From Bacteroidales bacterium (GTDB lineage: Bacteria; Bacteroidota; Bacteroidia; Bacteroidales; FEN-979), in assembly GCA_023231065.1 (NCBI GenBank), contig JALNWE010000006.1, forward strand, positions 15,522 through 79,521: a DNA stretch of 64,000 nucleotides, written 5' to 3'. Positions 1-8,787 of the stretch are shown in pieces. Made by a program: the position numbers and the translations under genes. Position 1 is the first letter of the stretch. Every line of letters begins with the position of its first letter. The notes beneath the pieces were generated by a model. That model worked only from the letters and a program-made list of their open reading frames with translations. It had not been told where the DNA came from and did not search any database.

Positions 1-515
1 TCTTCGCTACCACGGCTTGTGGTAGCCTCCGGGATGAAATTCGCCGGGGGGATGTTGTCATTCCTGATCAGTTTATCGATTTTACAAAACACAGGATCAA
101 TACATTTTACGACCATTTTGGACCCGGTCAATTGGGCCATACTTCGATGGCAGATCCTTTTTCGGACAAGCTTCGTCAGATTCTTATTAAAGCCTGCAAG
201 GATCTTGAACTATCCTATCATTCCAACGGTAACATTGTAACAATTGAAGGCCCCCGGTTTTCGACCCGGGCAGAGTCAAAGATGTTCCGGTTACTTGGCG
301 CCGATATCGTCAACATGAGCATCGCTCCCGAAGTCAGCCTGGCTAATGAAGCCGGAATCCCTTATGCATCAATTGCCCTTTCAACCGATTATGATTCATG
401 GAAACAAGATGATGAACCTGTTACATGGGACAATGTCTTGCAGGTCTTTAATGATAATGTAAAACATGTAACGAATTTATTGGTTCACATTTTAGAAACA
501 GATCAATCACTGTAG
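1..515 (+). CDS. mtnP: S-methyl-5'-thioadenosine/purine nucleoside phosphorylase, 3' part
   Basis: C-terminal 170 residues of a family 2 (trimeric) nucleoside phosphorylase, which cleaves methylthioadenosine or purine nucleosides with phosphate to free base and (methylthio)ribose 1-phosphate. The reading frame is open from base 3, so the gene enters from the left edge. It contains the family signatures TTACGSLR, EGPRFSTRAES and NMSIAPEV, and then the STDYDSW segment that closes the base-binding pocket. TTG at 132 is an internal Leu codon, not a start. The stop lies 6 bp before the next gene, so the two are probably cotranscribed. MTAP versus PNP specificity cannot be decided from this fragment. 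Confidence 0.9.
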   Translation, partial: FATTACGSLRDEIRRGDVVIPDQFIDFTKHRINTFYDHFGPGQLGHTSMADPFSDKLRQILIKACKDLELSYHSNGNIVTIEGPRFSTRAESKMFRLLGADIVNMSIAPEVSLANEAGIPYASIALSTDYDSWKQDDEPVTWDNVLQVFNDNVKHVTNLLVHILETDQSL

Positions 516-521
516 GGAACA

Positions 522-2192
522 ATGAAACACTTTGTTTTATTAATCTTTTTTATGAATTTCATGGGGGTCCTGTACAGTCAGGGCCAGGGCGCTGTTAACC
601 CTTATTTGCAACCTAAGCCAAACGCGATAATTGTCGAACGATCGATAAATAACCTTCCCGTCATCAGCGATGTTAAGTCATTCATTGATAAGGCCATGGG
701 ATGGACCCTTCAGGACGACGGAAAGTGGATTTCGCAGGAAAACAGGTTGTTATACAGCAAAACCGAATTCAACAATTCAGGAAAAACATACTATAAACTC
801 GGAAAAGAAAATTTTGATATCATTGAATTAAGAGATGTTACTTCCGGAAATGACACTTATGTTGTCATGATCATCAAATACAGAACAGGTTATTATGAAT
901 TTCCCATCCTCATGGATGGATGGCATAATCAATTGGGACTCTCCTTTTTTGTTTTTAAAAGAGATAAACTAAATGAGGTGATTCCAGAAAAAATGGATTT
1001 CAATAAGGTATATATAACCAACATGGAGGTAATATGCAGTGGTTCACTGGTGGATTATAATAAAAGCACACTCAATTCGACCATTGCATATAACATTCAA
1101 AAAACACTGAGTGAAAAAACGATTGCCTCCCACAACTTGTTGATCGCTATATGGCCGGTTCAAACCAGTGGTCAAACCTTAATGAGGTTTCGCTTGATAC
1201 AGGTTATGAATAAGAAGAAATTTTATATGCCATACTTTGATCCTAAAAACCGGGATAGATTATTCAAAAGTTCTTATTTTGAAATTGACTATAATGTCTT
1301 TCAAAACTTCATCCATTATTCAGGAGGGGCCGTTGTCCCTCAATTCAATGGTTATTCGCAGAACGCAGATGAATTTTATAAAAAAGGCGTTACCAACTAC
1401 ACCAACGGAAATTATTCACAAAGTATAGCTGATCTGACTCAAGCTGCAAGGTTTCAACCTTATTCCGACTTTTTCCTGACCTATGCATATCGCGCCAATT
1501 CGCGCCAAAAAACCGGAGATTATACGGGCGCCCTCCAGGATTTTGACCGGGCTGTTATGCTCAAGCCATCTGATCAGGGATATTATACTGCATGGTTAAC
1601 CACTATTTATAACCGGGGTGTTGTTAAACGAAGCCTGAAAGATATCAATGGAGCATGTCAGGACTGGCATACTGCAATTCAAATGGGATTTAAAGACAAG
1701 GAAATGGAAGATGCAATCAAAGAATCCTGTAAAAATTTCCGGTTCACTGGTTCAACTTTGAATTATACAACGGTTGCAACTTCATCTCCTGGCGTTTCTT
1801 CCATGGCCATACAAAATGATTATTATAAGGTTTATTGGGATGCCGTGTGGAAATATGAAAATGGAAATTACAATGAAGCCGTACTTTCCTTTAACAGGGC
1901 CCTGGAATTACAACCACAAACTAATCCTTTGGGTATCTATACATACAGGGGCAACTGCAAACTCAAGCTCACGGATTATACAGGTGCAATCCAGGATTTT
2001 GATTATGTCCTCGCATTATCATCTACCTTGCCAACAGATAATAATACCCTCAAGACTATTTTTTACAACAGGGGACTTGCAAACTTTTTCCTGGGTAATA
2101 CGACAGGCGCTTGCAATGATTTTCAAAAATCAATCAACGCCGGAATGAGCGACCAGCCATCGTTAAATTTCATAAAACAGGTTTGTAAATAA
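522..2192 (+). CDS. secreted TPR-repeat protein
   Basis: 556-residue protein with an N-terminal signal peptide (MKHFVLLIFFMNFMGVLYSQ) that suggests export to the periplasm or outer membrane. Residues about 30-280 form a domain I do not recognise. From about 287 there are two sets of tetratricopeptide repeats (about 287-400 and 440-555), seen as YTNGNYSQSIADLTQA, KTGDYTGALQDFDRA, YENGNYNEAVLSFNRA and LTDYTGAIQDFDY. TPR superhelices bind protein partners, but no catalytic motif is visible and the partner is unknown. It follows the phosphorylase by 6 bp and converges on the next gene with only 11 bp between stop codons. No terminator is visible in that gap. Confidence 0.8.
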   Translation: MKHFVLLIFFMNFMGVLYSQGQGAVNPYLQPKPNAIIVERSINNLPVISDVKSFIDKAMGWTLQDDGKWISQENRLLYSKTEFNNSGKTYYKLGKENFDIIELRDVTSGNDTYVVMIIKYRTGYYEFPILMDGWHNQLGLSFFVFKRDKLNEVIPEKMDFNKVYITNMEVICSGSLVDYNKSTLNSTIAYNIQKTLSEKTIASHNLLIAIWPVQTSGQTLMRFRLIQVMNKKKFYMPYFDPKNRDRLFKSSYFEIDYNVFQNFIHYSGGAVVPQFNGYSQNADEFYKKGVTNYTNGNYSQSIADLTQAARFQPYSDFFLTYAYRANSRQKTGDYTGALQDFDRAVMLKPSDQGYYTAWLTTIYNRGVVKRSLKDINGACQDWHTAIQMGFKDKEMEDAIKESCKNFRFTGSTLNYTTVATSSPGVSSMAIQNDYYKVYWDAVWKYENGNYNEAVLSFNRALELQPQTNPLGIYTYRGNCKLKLTDYTGAIQDFDYVLALSSTLPTDNNTLKTIFYNRGLANFFLGNTTGACNDFQKSINAGMSDQPSLNFIKQVCK

Positions 2193-2203
2193 TGGTTTTA
2201 CAA

Positions 2204-3295
2204 TTAAAACCCCGAACTGACTGTATGATGCCTCTTCCCATCCTTGTATGCAACAACAAATGCATCGTGGATCCCTTTTTGCAACATCGCATCACGGGTT
2301 GATTTCGCGGAATTAAGCGTAGTAAAAACCCCAATGATATAGCGGGATATATTTCCTTCCTTTTCACGGACTACCGGTTGTTTGATCTTATATTTTTTGC
2401 GGATCCATTCGGCGCTGTAATGATGCTTTTCGAATGCAAAAATCTGGACTGTGTAAACATAAGTTTCATTCTCTGCATAAACCGGTTGGTTTGCAGGCTC
2501 AGGGGATGCGATACGGGCCTCTGACGGAGTCCTGCTGACGGTCGTTGAAAAATAAGGATAATCAAGCAATTTCTGCGACCTGGATGCCCTCTGACCAAGA
2601 TTAAAAGTAACTCCAATTGCCAGATAATCATAAAAATCAAATTTGAATCCTCCGGTTGTCTGATCCAAAAGGTCAGAAGTAACCATCCTGAAAGTCCATT
2701 CAAGATTCAGATCTAACTTATCAGTAATACAGTAAGCGCCTCCCAGACCAAAAGGTACGACTGCTGCAGTTCTCCATCGTCTCGGGTCAGGATGTGAACT
2801 GACGACGGCATCGTCAACAAGATCTTGCTGTAAGGTATTCCAGTTTGTAACTCCCACACCTAGGGTTCCGTAAATAAAAAACTTCCGGGATGGTTTATAC
2901 TTTGAAATTAAATTCGAAAAATTAATAGTACCATTGACATTAATCTCAAAAAAACCTCCCCTGAACTTTTTAAGGACAGGATTTGAATCGACATTGGTCT
3001 CTTTGTTCCCATTTATTCCTCCCGCCAAAACCTGGCCCCTTACACCAAATACTGGAGTGATTTGACGACTCAGGAAAAGTCCTCCTGCAATGCTAACGCT
3101 CCCGGAAATGCCAATTTTGTATTTATTTAGATCACCATAAAAAAAGTCAGGACCGATGCTAACTCCAACCTGCCATCGACTAAAGCCGGAAGAAGTTTGA
3201 GAATTATGAGATTTATCTTCCTGTGCAAAAGATCCGCCGGTGAAAAAAAACAAAATGAAAAAAAAGACAATATCCTTCTTTCTATAACCTGACAT
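2204..3295 (-). CDS. outer-membrane beta-barrel protein with C-terminal SPOR-like domain
   Basis: 363 residues from ATG at 3295; GTG at 3298 would add one residue. A signal peptide ends near SFAQ. The body (about 40-260) shows alternating hydrophobic/aromatic strands of a small outer-membrane barrel, with repeated WQVGVSIGPDFFYGDLNKYK-type and NLEWTFRMVTSDLLDQ-type segments shared with the neighbouring paralogue. After a Pro/Ser-rich linker, residues about 275-350 resemble a SPOR domain (YTVQIFAF at the start, then a YIIGVFTTLNSAKSTRDAM stretch). SPOR domains bind denuded peptidoglycan glycans, so the protein may tie the outer membrane to the wall. A TAAATTTG -7 element lies just upstream. 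Confidence 0.75.
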   Translation of the reverse strand: MSGYRKKDIVFFFILFFFTGGSFAQEDKSHNSQTSSGFSRWQVGVSIGPDFFYGDLNKYKIGISGSVSIAGGLFLSRQITPVFGVRGQVLAGGINGNKETNVDSNPVLKKFRGGFFEINVNGTINFSNLISKYKPSRKFFIYGTLGVGVTNWNTLQQDLVDDAVVSSHPDPRRWRTAAVVPFGLGGAYCITDKLDLNLEWTFRMVTSDLLDQTTGGFKFDFYDYLAIGVTFNLGQRASRSQKLLDYPYFSTTVSRTPSEARIASPEPANQPVYAENETYVYTVQIFAFEKHHYSAEWIRKKYKIKQPVVREKEGNISRYIIGVFTTLNSAKSTRDAMLQKGIHDAFVVAYKDGKRHHTVSSGF

Positions 3296-3315
3296 CACCT
3301 GGATTAATTGATAAT

Positions 3316-3323
3316 CAAATTTA
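3316..3323 (-). promoter_or_regulatory. Bacteroidota -7 element upstream of the SPOR-tailed barrel gene
   Basis: On the minus strand this reads TAAATTTG, matching TAnnTTTG, about 21 bp before the ATG at 3295. No clear -33 TTTG is present at the usual spacing, so this is weak on its own. The paralogue at 4113 has the same octamer at 4128-4135. Confidence 0.4.
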
Positions 3324-3372
3324 TAATGATTGAATTTAAAAATACAGGAATAGAAATATTTTATTTGAACAT

Positions 3373-3384
3373 CTTGTTAACAAG
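3373..3384. repeat. 12-bp perfect palindrome CTTGTTAACAAG
   Basis: Perfect inverted repeat with no spacer, lying between the two paralogous barrel genes and about 50 bp upstream of the -7 element of the downstream one. It could be an operator for a dimeric regulator. It has no T-tract and is too compact for a terminator. Function is unproven. Confidence 0.35.
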
Positions 3385-3417
3385 TTAAAGAAAAATTACC
3401 GATTGACAAAAAGAAGA

Positions 3418-4113
3418 TCATTTTTCCTGTTTTTGAAACATATCTTTCAATTGATTGAAATTTAGGGATATCCAGAAAGAGAGATAGCTATTATAATCAA
3501 ATTTTGCACTTGCTGTCCACTGATCAAGCTTATCACTCATAACAACACGCGTTGTCCATTCCAAACCAATATTAAGACGGTTGCCAAAAGTGTAAAAGGC
3601 GCCAAAACCAAAGGGTAAAACAGCAGCAGCATTCAAACCCGAAACATTCTGTCCCCCGACATTACTGGCGCTTGACCATGTCATGATTCCCACTCCACCC
3701 AGACCATAAACATGAACTTTCCGGAATGGATTATATTTGAGAATTATGTTCGTAAAATCAAAAGTGGCGTTTACAGTAAAATCAGAGAATACCCCATGAA
3801 AATTGTTGTATGGTTCCGGATCACGGACCAGGATCCCTGTTAATCCCCCAATCAGCCATTCACCCCTTAAACCAATGATATTGTTCATCTGCCACGAAAC
3901 AAAAGCCCCCCCCGCGATGCTGACATTTCGGGAAATACCCGCTTTCGTCTTATTCAGATCACCATAATAGAAATCAGGCCCTAAAGTTAAACCAACGCAC
4001 CACCTACCTGGAAATTCATCCCAGGAAAAAAACAAGGTTTGTTGTCCCACTGAAACAAATGAGATCGAAAGGAAGAACATACAAAAAACTGCCTGCTTTT
4101 TAACAGCGCTCAT
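3418..4113 (-). CDS. outer-membrane beta-barrel protein (paralogue of neighbour)
   Basis: 231 residues from ATG 4113. This start places a signal peptide (MSAVKKQAVFCMFFLS, ending near SVGQQ) at the N-terminus; a longer frame to 4152 would spoil it. It is clearly a paralogue of the downstream protein: both carry GxDFYYGDLN, NVSIAGG, NPFRKxHVYGxxGVG and NIGLEWTTRVVMSDKLDQWT-type segments, which fit barrel strands. It lacks the C-terminal SPOR-like domain. No enzymatic motif is seen. Same strand as its paralogue with a 122-bp gap containing a 12-bp palindrome, so each may have its own promoter. Confidence 0.7.
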   Translation of the reverse strand: MSAVKKQAVFCMFFLSISFVSVGQQTLFFSWDEFPGRWCVGLTLGPDFYYGDLNKTKAGISRNVSIAGGAFVSWQMNNIIGLRGEWLIGGLTGILVRDPEPYNNFHGVFSDFTVNATFDFTNIILKYNPFRKVHVYGLGGVGIMTWSSASNVGGQNVSGLNAAAVLPFGFGAFYTFGNRLNIGLEWTTRVVMSDKLDQWTASAKFDYNSYLSFWISLNFNQLKDMFQKQEK

Positions 4114-4127
4114 GATAAATTTTTTAT

Positions 4128-4135
4128 CAAATTTA
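4128..4135 (-). promoter_or_regulatory. Bacteroidota -7 element upstream of the barrel gene at 4113
   Basis: Minus-strand TAAATTTG, 14 bp before the ATG, which implies a very short leader. No good -33 box is visible. It matches the element in front of the paralogue. Confidence 0.4.
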
Positions 4136-4193
4136 GTCGGTCGAACAATCATTTTGGAAAACAGAAAATTTTTCTATCAACATTTTTATCAAC

Positions 4194-4234
4194 CAAAAAA
4201 AGCCCCTGACCTTAGAAAGAAGTCAGAGGCTTTT
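4194..4234 (-). terminator. rho-independent terminator of eno
   Basis: The arms 4198-4210 (AAAAGCCCCTGAC) and 4222-4234 (GTCAGAGGCTTTT) pair over 13 positions with a single mismatch and an 11-nt loop. On the minus strand the second arm runs into a T-rich tract. It starts about 20 bp past the enolase stop at 4256. Confidence 0.8.
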
Positions 4235-4255
4235 ATTAAAGTTGTTCATTCCAGT

Positions 4256-5545
4256 TTACCGAACGTATTTGAAATCATTCCCCAAATACTTGGCTGTATC
4301 CCCAAGCTGTTCCTCAATGCGAAGAAGTTGATTATATTTAGCAATCCGATCCGTGCGGCAGGCTGATCCGGTCTTGATCAATCCTGTATTTAAAGCAACT
4401 GCCAGATCTGCAATGGTCACATCTTCGGTTTCACCGGAACGATGGCTAATCACTGCCGTATAACTGTTGCGATATGCCAGATTAACAGCATTGATTGTTT
4501 CGCTCAGGGTTCCAATCTGGTTGACTTTTATGAGGATTGAATTAGCGACATTCTTTTTAATTCCTTCCGAGAGACGGTCAACATTGGTAACGAAAATATC
4601 GTCGCCTACCAGCTGAATTTTATTACCCAGTTCTTTGGTCATTAGTTTCCATCCATCCCAATCATCCTCAGCCATTCCATCCTCAATTGAAATGATTGGA
4701 TAACGTTTGACCCAGTCTTTCCAAAAAGATACCATTTCGGCAGGAGTCAACTTATCCCCTGTGGATTTTTTAAAATGGTAAACATTCTCCTCCGGAATAT
4801 AATATTCTGAGGAGGCAGGATCAAGGGCGATGTAAATGTCTTTTCCCGGGACATATCCGGCTACTTCAATAGCTTTAATAATATACTTGAGCGCTTCTTC
4901 ATTTGATTTGAGATTAGGTGCAAAACCGCCTTCATCTCCAACGTTTGTAGAATATTTGCTTTTTTTCAAAACATTTTTCAGGTTATGAAACACTTCCGTT
5001 CCCATTCGGATGGCTTCGCTGAATGATGTGGCGCCAACCGGCATGATCATGAATTCCTGAATATCGATGCTGTTATCCGCATGAGAACCACCATTGAGAA
5101 TATTCATCATGGGAATTGGAAGTGTTTGTGCAGCCACGCCACCGATATACCGGTATAACTCCTGGCCGGTTACCTGAGCAGCAGCATGTGCTGTAGCAAG
5201 CGATACACCTAAAATGGCATTGGCGCCCAATTTGGATTTGTTGGGTGTTCCATCCAGTTCTATCAATTTGTTATCGATTTCAATCTGATCGGCGACAAAC
5301 ATTCCCTGGATTTCACCGGCAATAACATTATTCACATTATGTACTGCCTGAAGGACTCCCTTCCCCATATAAAACTTTTTATCTCCATCCCTAAGCTCGA
5401 TGGCTTCATGAATTCCCGTGGAAGCCCCTGAAGGAATAGCAGCGCGTCCGATAACCCCACTATCGGTCATAACATCCACCTCAATGGTGGGATTCCCACG
5501 TGAGTCAAGGATCTGACGGGCATGGGTTGATAATATAGTACTCAT
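4256..5545 (-). CDS. eno: enolase (phosphopyruvate hydratase)
   Basis: 429 residues, the usual length. It converts 2-phosphoglycerate to phosphoenolpyruvate in glycolysis, in the cytoplasm. Visible hallmarks are the N-terminal ARQILDSRGNPTIEVDV, the GGSHADNSIDIQEFMI segment, the Mg-binding acidic residues in SIEDGMAEDDW and VGDDIFVTN, the catalytic lysine region LIKVNQIGTLSE, and SHRSGETEDVTIADLAV. It lies downstream of rplQ, but a terminator in the gap (5575-5612) and another after the gene make it a separate transcript. The adjacency to the alpha operon is a synteny feature, not necessarily shared expression. Confidence 0.98.
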   Translation of the reverse strand: MSTILSTHARQILDSRGNPTIEVDVMTDSGVIGRAAIPSGASTGIHEAIELRDGDKKFYMGKGVLQAVHNVNNVIAGEIQGMFVADQIEIDNKLIELDGTPNKSKLGANAILGVSLATAHAAAQVTGQELYRYIGGVAAQTLPIPMMNILNGGSHADNSIDIQEFMIMPVGATSFSEAIRMGTEVFHNLKNVLKKSKYSTNVGDEGGFAPNLKSNEEALKYIIKAIEVAGYVPGKDIYIALDPASSEYYIPEENVYHFKKSTGDKLTPAEMVSFWKDWVKRYPIISIEDGMAEDDWDGWKLMTKELGNKIQLVGDDIFVTNVDRLSEGIKKNVANSILIKVNQIGTLSETINAVNLAYRNSYTAVISHRSGETEDVTIADLAVALNTGLIKTGSACRTDRIAKYNQLLRIEEQLGDTAKYLGNDFKYVR

Positions 5546-5574
5546 AATTATTTTTTTTAGTTTAACAAACTATA

Positions 5575-5612
5575 AAGAAAAAAAGGACAACATATTCCGT
5601 ACGTTATCCTTT
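5575..5612 (-). terminator. rho-independent terminator ending the ribosomal-protein supercluster
   Basis: Arms 5582-5591 and 5603-5612 pair over 10 bp (one G-U), loop 11 nt, followed on the minus strand by a T-rich run (A-rich at 5575-5584 on plus). Located about 30 bp after the rplQ stop. Confidence 0.8.
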
Positions 5613-5639
5613 TATAAAATTCGAATTTTTTAGATTTGT

Positions 5640-6242
5640 TTATTCTTCTGGTTTTTCTTCAGCAGGAGTAGAATTGACTTCAGGTTCAATGGCATCAGAA
5701 GGTGCATTATCTGCTTTGATAGGTTTACCCTCAGCTTTAGCCGGTTTTTCTTTGGCGGGTTTTTCTACTTTGGCAGGTTTTTCTTCAGTTTGTTCAGATG
5801 TTTCAGCGCCTTTTTTCTTAGCCACTCCCCGTCTTCTACGGGTCGTTTTAGTCTTTCCTTCATCCCTTGTTGAAAGCATAATTTCGTTGTAATCAACCAA
5901 TTCGATCATACACATTTCAGCATTATCACCAAATCTGTTTCCTGTCTTCAGGATACGGGTATAACCGCCTGGGCGTTCCATGATTTTTTTAGATATTTCA
6001 CGGAAAAGCTCAGTCACAGCTTCTTTATTTTGCAGATAGCCAAACACCATACGGCGCGAATGGGTAGTATCTTCTTTCGATTTAGTGATCAACGGTTCCA
6101 CAAAAATCCTTAAGGCTTTTGCTTTGGCAACAGTTGTATGTATCCTTTTATGAATGATCAGGGAGGCAGCCATATTTGACAGCATAGCCTTGCGGTGCGC
6201 ACTTTTACGTCCTAAATGATTAATTTTCTTCTGGTGTCTCAT
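5640..6242 (-). CDS. rplQ: 50S ribosomal protein L17 with charged C-terminal extension
   Basis: 200 residues. The first about 125 match bacterial L17 (MRHQKKINHLGRKSAHRKAM, then GYTRILKTGNRFGDNAEMCMIEL), which sits near the peptide exit tunnel. The remaining 75 residues are a low-complexity Lys/Pro/Glu/Ala tail with VEKPAKEKPAK-like repeats ending in an acidic stretch. Such a tail is absent from typical 120-130 residue L17 and is probably disordered. Last gene of the alpha operon, 5 bp after rpoA. Confidence 0.97.
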   Translation of the reverse strand: MRHQKKINHLGRKSAHRKAMLSNMAASLIIHKRIHTTVAKAKALRIFVEPLITKSKEDTTHSRRMVFGYLQNKEAVTELFREISKKIMERPGGYTRILKTGNRFGDNAEMCMIELVDYNEIMLSTRDEGKTKTTRRRRGVAKKKGAETSEQTEEKPAKVEKPAKEKPAKAEGKPIKADNAPSDAIEPEVNSTPAEEKPEE

Positions 6243-6247
6243 TGCAA

Positions 6248-7240
6248 TTAATCCTTATCTAATTTATATTTCGTCGTATTCATTCCAAATTCCAGACCTT
6301 TTGATTTCACGAGTTCTTCCAACTCCGTCAGGGATTTTTTTCCAAAATTACGGAACTTCAGCAGATCGTTTTTATTAAAGGCTACGAGATCTCCAAGGGT
6401 CTCCACATCAGCGGCTTTCAGACAATTCAAAGCCCTGACCGAAAGGTCCATATCAACAAGCTTTGTTTTCAGGAGTTGACGTATGTGCAGCGAAGTCTCA
6501 TCAAACTCCTCTGCCACAGTCTTTTCCGCCGAATCAAGTGTAATCTTTTCATCCGAAAACAGCATGAAATGGTGAATCAGAATTTTAGCTGCTTCTTTAA
6601 GGGCATTTTTGGGATGGATTGATCCGTCCGTAATCACCTCTATCAACAATTTTTCGTAATCGGTTTTCTGCTCTACCCTGAAATTTTCGATAGTGAAGGT
6701 CACATTTTTAATCGGGGTATGTATCGAATCGATGGCAATCCTCCCCAGGGATGAGCTCAACGTTTTATTTTCTTCAGCCGGTATATACCCTCTGCCTTTA
6801 TCAATGGATAACTCAACCGTCAACTTCACGGAAGCTTCCATGTGACAGATTACCACTTCGGGGTTAAGCACCTGGAATACGGAGAGGAACTTATTGATAT
6901 CACCAGCTTTGAATTCCTTCTGCTGGCCGATGATCACTGTTACCTTTTCCGAATTTTCATTTTCTATCAGCCGTTTAAAGCGAATCTGTTTAAGGTTGAG
7001 AATGATCTCTGTGACATCCTCAATAACCCCTTTAATTGTCGAAAATTCCTGTTCAACTCCTTCAATTTTAACCGAAGTGATGGCAAAGCCTTCCAAGGAG
7101 GAAAGCAAAATCCTTCTCAGTGCGTTACCAATGGTCACACCAAAGCCAGGTTCTAATGGACGAAATTCGAACAGGCCGCGGCAATCATCGGCTTCAACCA
7201 TGATCACCTTATCTGGTTTCTGGAACGGTAATATTGCCAT
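6248..7240 (-). CDS. rpoA: DNA-directed RNA polymerase subunit alpha
   Basis: 330 residues. The N-terminal dimerisation and assembly domain (about 1-230) shows PLEPGFGVTIGNALRRILLSSL. The C-terminal helix-hairpin-helix domain (about 250-320) includes LNCLKAADVETLGDLV and NFGKKSLTELEEL, which contact UP elements and activators. Normal order rpsD-rpoA-rplQ; length and motifs are unremarkable. Confidence 0.99.
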   Translation of the reverse strand: MAILPFQKPDKVIMVEADDCRGLFEFRPLEPGFGVTIGNALRRILLSSLEGFAITSVKIEGVEQEFSTIKGVIEDVTEIILNLKQIRFKRLIENENSEKVTVIIGQQKEFKAGDINKFLSVFQVLNPEVVICHMEASVKLTVELSIDKGRGYIPAEENKTLSSSLGRIAIDSIHTPIKNVTFTIENFRVEQKTDYEKLLIEVITDGSIHPKNALKEAAKILIHHFMLFSDEKITLDSAEKTVAEEFDETSLHIRQLLKTKLVDMDLSVRALNCLKAADVETLGDLVAFNKNDLLKFRNFGKKSLTELEELVKSKGLEFGMNTTKYKLDKD

Positions 7241-7298
7241 ATTATTCTTTTTTGGTTTTATTATGGATGGGAAATCAATTGACCTCCCTGACTAATCA

Positions 7299-7904
7299 TT
7301 ACTTAGAATATAACTCAACGATAAGCTGCTCCCGGATATTTTCAGGTATCTGATCACGTTCCGGATAGCTCATAAATTTGCCGGTCATCATGGCGCTGTC
7401 CCATTCCATCCAGGGATATTGATTGCTCCTGCCTGCCAAAGAATTGGTGATTACTTCCAGTGATTTTGAACGTTCCCTGACCGAGATAATGTCTCCGGGG
7501 CGAAGTTCGAAGGAAGGGATATTAACAACTTTACCATTTACCATGATATGCCGGTGACCGATGAGCTGACGTGCGCCATCACGCGTCGGTGAAATACCGA
7601 GCCGAAAGACCACATTATCAAGCCTGGACTCAATCAATTGTAACAAAACAACCCCTGTGATCCCTCCCTTACGGGCTGCTTTCAAAAAGGTATTCTTAAA
7701 CTGGCGCTCTAAAATGCCATAGGTATATTTAGCCTTCTGCTTTTCAGTTAGCTGAGTACCATATTCTGATGTCTTGGCACGACGTTTTGTCTGGCCATGC
7801 ATACCCGGTGGATAATTCTTTTTCTCGTAACTTTTATCAGGTCCATAAATAGGATCCCTGAACCTTCTTGCAATCTTGGATTTCGGACCAATGTATCTTG
7901 CCAT
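7299..7904 (-). CDS. rpsD: 30S ribosomal protein S4
   Basis: 201 residues, a primary 16S rRNA binder. MARYIGPKSKIARRFRDPIYG at the N-terminus carries no zinc-binding cysteines, so this is the zinc-free form. The S4 RNA-binding domain is visible at SRLDNVVFRLGISPTRDGARQLIGHRHIMVNG. Located between rpsK and rpoA, the standard alpha-operon order. S4 is the classic autoregulator of this operon in other bacteria; I see no leader fold here that proves it. Confidence 0.98.
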   Translation of the reverse strand: MARYIGPKSKIARRFRDPIYGPDKSYEKKNYPPGMHGQTKRRAKTSEYGTQLTEKQKAKYTYGILERQFKNTFLKAARKGGITGVVLLQLIESRLDNVVFRLGISPTRDGARQLIGHRHIMVNGKVVNIPSFELRPGDIISVRERSKSLEVITNSLAGRSNQYPWMEWDSAMMTGKFMSYPERDQIPENIREQLIVELYSK

Positions 7905-7961
7905 GGTAATTGATATATTTTCTGTTATTTTATTCTTTTTCCTTTTATGTCCCGGGATAGA

Positions 7962-8351
7962 TTAAACTCTCCGGCGTTTTGGCGGACGACATCCGTTGTG
8001 AGGAAGCGGAGTGATATCCACAATTTCCATTACTTCTATGCCAGCCGTATGGAGGGTCCTGATGGCTGATTCGCGACCTGCGCCTGGCCCTTTAATAAAA
8101 ACCTTGACCTTACGCAGTCCTAAATCATAAGCTACCTTCGATGCATCCTGCGCCGCCATTTGTGCGGCATAGGGAGTATTCTTTTTCGAACCTTTGAAGC
8201 CCATCTTGCCCGCGGAGGACCAACTAATAACCTGACCACTGTTGTTTGTTAACGTAATGATAAGGTTGTTGAAAGAAGCGTTAACAAAAGCTTTTCCAAT
8301 CGTGTCAACTTTAACAACCCTTTTCTTTGAACTTTTTTCAGTCTTTGCCAT
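7962..8351 (-). CDS. rpsK: 30S ribosomal protein S11
   Basis: 129 residues, platform protein of the small subunit. Recognised by ASFNNLIITLTNNSGQVISWSS, the KGSKKNTPYAAQMAA segment and the C-terminal DITPLPHNGCRPPKRRRV. 27 bp after rpsM. Confidence 0.98.
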   Translation of the reverse strand: MAKTEKSSKKRVVKVDTIGKAFVNASFNNLIITLTNNSGQVISWSSAGKMGFKGSKKNTPYAAQMAAQDASKVAYDLGLRKVKVFIKGPGAGRESAIRTLHTAGIEVMEIVDITPLPHNGCRPPKRRRV

Positions 8352-8378
8352 ATTTTATTTAAATAGGTGCATTTACAA

Positions 8379-8759
8379 TTAACCTTTTGTCGCTTTTTTC
8401 TTGTTGGCAACAGTCTTTTTCCTGCCTTTCCTTGTCCGGGCATTATTCTTGGTACTTTGACCGCGCGTGGGCAATCCCAAACGATGACGAATTCCACGAT
8501 AGCAACCGATATCCATCAATCGTTTTATGTTCATCTGGACCTCTGAACGAAGGGCCCCTTCAATCTTGAAATTATCATTTATGATGGTACGGATTTTATT
8601 CTGTTCCTCATCATTCCAGTCCTGAACTTTTTTATTCCACTCAACGCCTGCCAACGTCAGAATCTTTTGGGCTGTACTTCTGCCAATTCCAAAAATATAT
8701 GTCAGCCCTATTTCACCTTGTTTATTTTTAGGTAGGTCAATACCTGCAATTCTGGCCAT
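8379..8759 (-). CDS. rpsM: 30S ribosomal protein S13
   Basis: 126 residues, head of the small subunit, contacting the P-site tRNA and the B1 bridges. Diagnostic are MARIAGIDLPKNKQGEIGLT, YIFGIGRSTAQKIL and the C-terminal RGIRHRLGLPTRGQSTKNNA followed by a basic tail. It follows rpmJ, as in the spc/alpha junction of other genomes. Confidence 0.98.
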   Translation of the reverse strand: MARIAGIDLPKNKQGEIGLTYIFGIGRSTAQKILTLAGVEWNKKVQDWNDEEQNKIRTIINDNFKIEGALRSEVQMNIKRLMDIGCYRGIRHRLGLPTRGQSTKNNARTRKGRKKTVANKKKATKG

Positions 8760-8787
8760 AATAATCCAATTTTATGTTTATGAAATC

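Noticed and set aside
132..515. TTG at 132 as a start for the phosphorylase
   Set aside because: The frame is open and matches the family up to the left edge, so this is an internal Leu codon.
6842..7295. plus-strand ORFs opposite rpoA
   Set aside because: Shadow frames with no recognisable product.
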